IMG/VR virus record: IMGVR_UViG_3300042380_000637
Coordinates: 1 to 64,000 of that record
Source: a virus
Strand: one strand, 5' to 3'
Length of the DNA stretch: 64,000 nt
Shown: positions 62,501 to 64,000 of the stretch, one piece after another
Layout of the letters: each line of letters starts with the position of its first letter
Position numbering within the stretch: position 1 is the first letter of the stretch
The notes under the pieces: generated by a model
Database searches by the model: none
Seen by the model: only the letters and a program-made list of their open reading frames with translations
Told to the model about the DNA's origin: nothing
Program-made: the position numbers and the translations under genes

Positions 62501-64000
62501 CGGTTTTGTTTCTGATTGTTTTTTTGTTTCGGCTGGCTTAGTTGATGTCGCAGTCTTGCCCTCTTCCATCATATTATACCTAAGAACAAACTTTTCTACT
62601 GCATCTTTCTTTTGGGCAAACTTATCTCCGGCAGCATCCACCCACACCTTCTCCTTCTTGTCAAAGGTCATCTTGCCAATCACTTTACCTTTGTATACGG
62701 CTTCGTATACGCCATCTGTGGCGTGCGTTTTGCCTTTGCGTATTTCTACATCCGCCGCCTTCACTTCTTTCGCTGCAGGCTTTGTAGCTGCTGTTGTTGT
62801 AGATTTCGCCTTTTTATCTGGTTTAGAGGTAGCGGGCTGTTGTGAAGCTGCGGTTTCAGTCACCACTTCCGCTTGTTCAACAACTGGAGCAGCTTCTGTT
62901 GCAGGAGCATTTGCAGGAGCAACCACTTGAGCCGGAGCCGCTGCTGGTGTAGCTCCTGTAGATAGTCCTGTAGTGGGCGCAACTTGTGGCCCAGCTATGG
63001 TTTCTCTTTCCTTTATAAGGTCTTGCCTTTCCTCTGGGCTAAGAAGCCTATCATTATTCTGCGCGAAAAATGCGTCATCATCTGCAAGCAGCTCGTCTAT
63101 TTCGGCTAACCTTTCCTCCCCTTCCGCCTCTTGAAATACTCCACCATCGCCAGCCGCTTCTTGGCCTGCTCCTTGCTGAGATTCGGTTGGCTCAGATTCT
63201 TTCCCGCCTCCGACTTCACTTGATACCCCTGCTGCGTCTTGACTATCATTTTGTGCTTTCTCTCTGTATTGTTTTTGTAAAACATTAAAACTATTCCGAA
63301 AATCGTCTGCAATCTTTTGATTGAATTCGGGTGCGTTTGGTGTAATAGCCATGCGCACCTCCTCTGCAGATATGCCATTCAATTCTGCTACATCATCAAG
63401 GGCTACATTATATAGCTTCTGATTTTCAACGGCTACAATATGCTTGTTAAAAGCATCTGTCACCATCTCTGCGTATAATGGGTTTGTGCCTTTAAGTTTC
63501 TCTAAATGGCTTGGGTCTTCAATCGCTATATCAACATCCGTAACAATATCGCTTGCGCGTGTGGGGGTGATAACTCCTTTTTTATAATTGTCAAACTCCT
63601 CTTGTGTCACTTCGCTGAACATCGCTTCTGGACCGCTTGGAAGAGCCTCCGGCGTGCGTGCTTGTGGCAAGCCTAATAGCTCTTGTTTTTTATTCCCGAT
63701 GTCTCCAAGCGCACGCAGAGCTTTTATATAGCTTCCTTCTGCTCCCCCTTCTAAGGTTACTTCTTTCCAGTCTATCTTGCCCTCTGTCTTCAACTGTGCC
63801 AATGCTTCTCCTCCAGCCCCGGCGGTTATATCCATTGCATCTATAACATCCAGTGACTTGCCCAGTTTTGTTTTAGAGAATGCGCTTCCCACCTGCGCTG
63901 CTCGTTCAGCCATTTTTACGGCTGCTCTTGCAGGGGCCGTTTGTGCTGCTGCTCTTGCCGATTGTTGTAGAACGCGTCCTATAGCTGTTTTGGCAACAGG
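59558..64000 (-). CDS. Giant polyvalent protein, ART-like and zincin domains, 5' end outside window
   Basis: The frame runs off the right edge: before the first ATG (63913) it stays open for 29 more codons, so at least 1480 residues are encoded. A long low-complexity stretch (Lys/Glu/Ala-rich, about residues 220-560) separates domains. Near residue 740 comes LDAWHGSPYQFAKFLLENIDTGEGAQAFGWGLYFTD, the ADP-ribosyltransferase-like block of polyvalent proteins. Near residue 1250 STPLHELAHVYEHYL carries an HExxH zincin motif. Repeats of KTEVKTEVKAE lie near the C-terminus. It is probably packaged and delivered into the host to disable defence. Confidence 0.72.
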   Translation of the reverse strand, partial: PVAKTAIGRVLQQSARAAAQTAPARAAVKMAERAAQVGSAFSKTKLGKSLDVIDAMDITAGAGGEALAQLKTEGKIDWKEVTLEGGAEGSYIKALRALGDIGNKKQELLGLPQARTPEALPSGPEAMFSEVTQEEFDNYKKGVITPTRASDIVTDVDIAIEDPSHLEKLKGTNPLYAEMVTDAFNKHIVAVENQKLYNVALDDVAELNGISAEEVRMAITPNAPEFNQKIADDFRNSFNVLQKQYREKAQNDSQDAAGVSSEVGGGKESEPTESQQGAGQEAAGDGGVFQEAEGEERLAEIDELLADDDAFFAQNNDRLLSPEERQDLIKERETIAGPQVAPTTGLSTGATPAAAPAQVVAPANAPATEAAPVVEQAEVVTETAASQQPATSKPDKKAKSTTTAATKPAAKEVKAADVEIRKGKTHATDGVYEAVYKGKVIGKMTFDKKEKVWVDAAGDKFAQKKDAVEKFVLRYNMMEEGKTATSTKPAETKKQSETKPETKAEVKPESENKGAAKMPTAIQDAYAKRATLRITADALVKQMGGKKLSGKAQKELDGVNAEIQKLDNLINAFEKERARQRAESEKAKAEEKKPEAKKEQKQPTTISGGTEKEIAYGNYLINELVSRDPEGEKSRQIYVDGWNDVNKNKTASKANSFLEDVLVNMLPSDKQPTGYADIRDAFRNAQEKAETKTETKSESVSANDVKSLTKVNEELFGLDKEKASAAATVMDSMIGQMAKRAGVTKEEMYAKLEFRKATAKGLPKGVKLQLDAWHGSPYQFAKFLLENIDTGEGAQAFGWGLYFTDLQDIATYYANSVSNQNLDSDIAKAKSVIVEDFYDNGKSENLIDAMYEATANEFQKTDRQILAHIADVLGNVARFPGVKPSSKLFPPSIIKAIINNKDVLGDIGKKAVYKANLFAGKKRYVVAPIQSLDQKWNVYDSQTWEQVHRNPYPLSSVEATAKALRDSFDDGEKFLVLKHITGALRQNLNDLQYLVESENDLDIAKKIKPLQASITEEMERINKTNIRSEINFKQELKKFKSKFDEIRELFDSLEENSKSINQMKEAFLEVSEDGVNAWIAANSQHKAKKYHEAKAKGDNAPIIGEVEKTVGTGTQGMLDDLERVTPEKRFNSKEEALSWINDNNEYTFLEWDKPISIANLKKIKNQAAKEGINNFPNIEGRLKETLNGVNGLYSDAGAFYNELKNAIASAEQTSKFLLRAGIDGIKYPAESIAAGRTSDNARGFNYVIFDENAINIEDVIKFQKDANKARGAVMVGMDGQAVIYALTNPNVSTPLHELAHVYEHYLSDAEKDTVLKSAGTKEWNTETSEYFARGFEKYLAEGKSPNEALSKVFEKFKQWLGDIYKGIKGSPIDVKLNKEMRKIYAQMLGAEETKTTGKQEVKTEVKTEVKAETPTPSAKVAPTFSEFDAISADRGKMKEAKAAFIEKHGQLAYDAMKEISANFTKITKALQEKEILTKKC

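Noticed and set aside
1-64000. CRISPR array, integrase, insertion sequence, attachment site
   Set aside because: No regularly spaced direct repeats with spacers, no recombinase or transposase motifs, and no att-like terminal repeats were seen.

Overview
The window is most of the genome of a tailed double-stranded DNA bacteriophage whose host is very probably a Bacteroidetes bacterium. The phage assignment rests on large terminase, portal, scaffold, major capsid, tail fibre, CHAP endolysin, primase-helicase and SSB genes. The host inference rests on promoters of the Bacteroidetes type (TTTG, 20-22 nt spacer, TAnnTTTG), A/T-rich leaders without Shine-Dalgarno sequences, and gene families common in phages of that phylum. 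No tape measure or tail tube gene is recognisable, so a podovirus-like particle is likely. No integrase, canonical tRNA, CRISPR array or phage RNA polymerase was seen. Open frames run off both ends, so the genome continues on either side.

Layout. (1) 1-7051, minus: neck/virion genes, large terminase, a run of small overlapping genes, and a RepL-like winged-helix gene whose upstream region carries two palindromic operator-like sites. (2) 7106-7966: GC-rich non-coding region with repeated CGTATAC words, then a host-type promoter. (3) 7967-16828, plus: a MoxR-like AAA+ ATPase, a partner protein, then about twenty small orphan genes. (4) 16888-22057, minus: nucleotide metabolism and replication (MazG-like, HNH, NinB-like, primase-helicase, replication initiator). 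(5) 22204-29301, plus: SSB, Gp157-like, metallophosphoesterase, two LytTR-type genes, a tandem paralogue family, DUF3310. (6) 29251-64000, minus: lysis genes, tail fibre, virion proteins, capsid, scaffold, portal, a large tail protein, two giant polyvalent proteins and a ferritin.

The most unusual feature is in region 3. Eight intergenic gaps carry a compact tRNA-like element: a 7-bp acceptor stem (TCCGGAN with NTCCGGA) and a T-arm with a canonical 7-nt TTCGANT loop, joined by a variable 19-37 nt insert too small to hold both a D-arm and a normal anticodon arm. Each is followed by GCA or ACA, then a covarying TGC...GCA hairpin, then a short A/T-rich leader and a start codon. Helices in both the tRNA-like part and the trailing hairpin show compensatory changes. 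The elements resemble minimal RNase P/RNase Z substrates, and I infer that they punctuate a polycistronic early transcript into separate mRNAs with 5' hairpin caps, much as tRNAs punctuate mitochondrial transcripts. A second RNA candidate is the leader of the replication initiator gene (21356-21480, minus), which looks like an attenuator with a loop complementary to the terminator.

All family assignments are made by eye from motifs; no database search was run.
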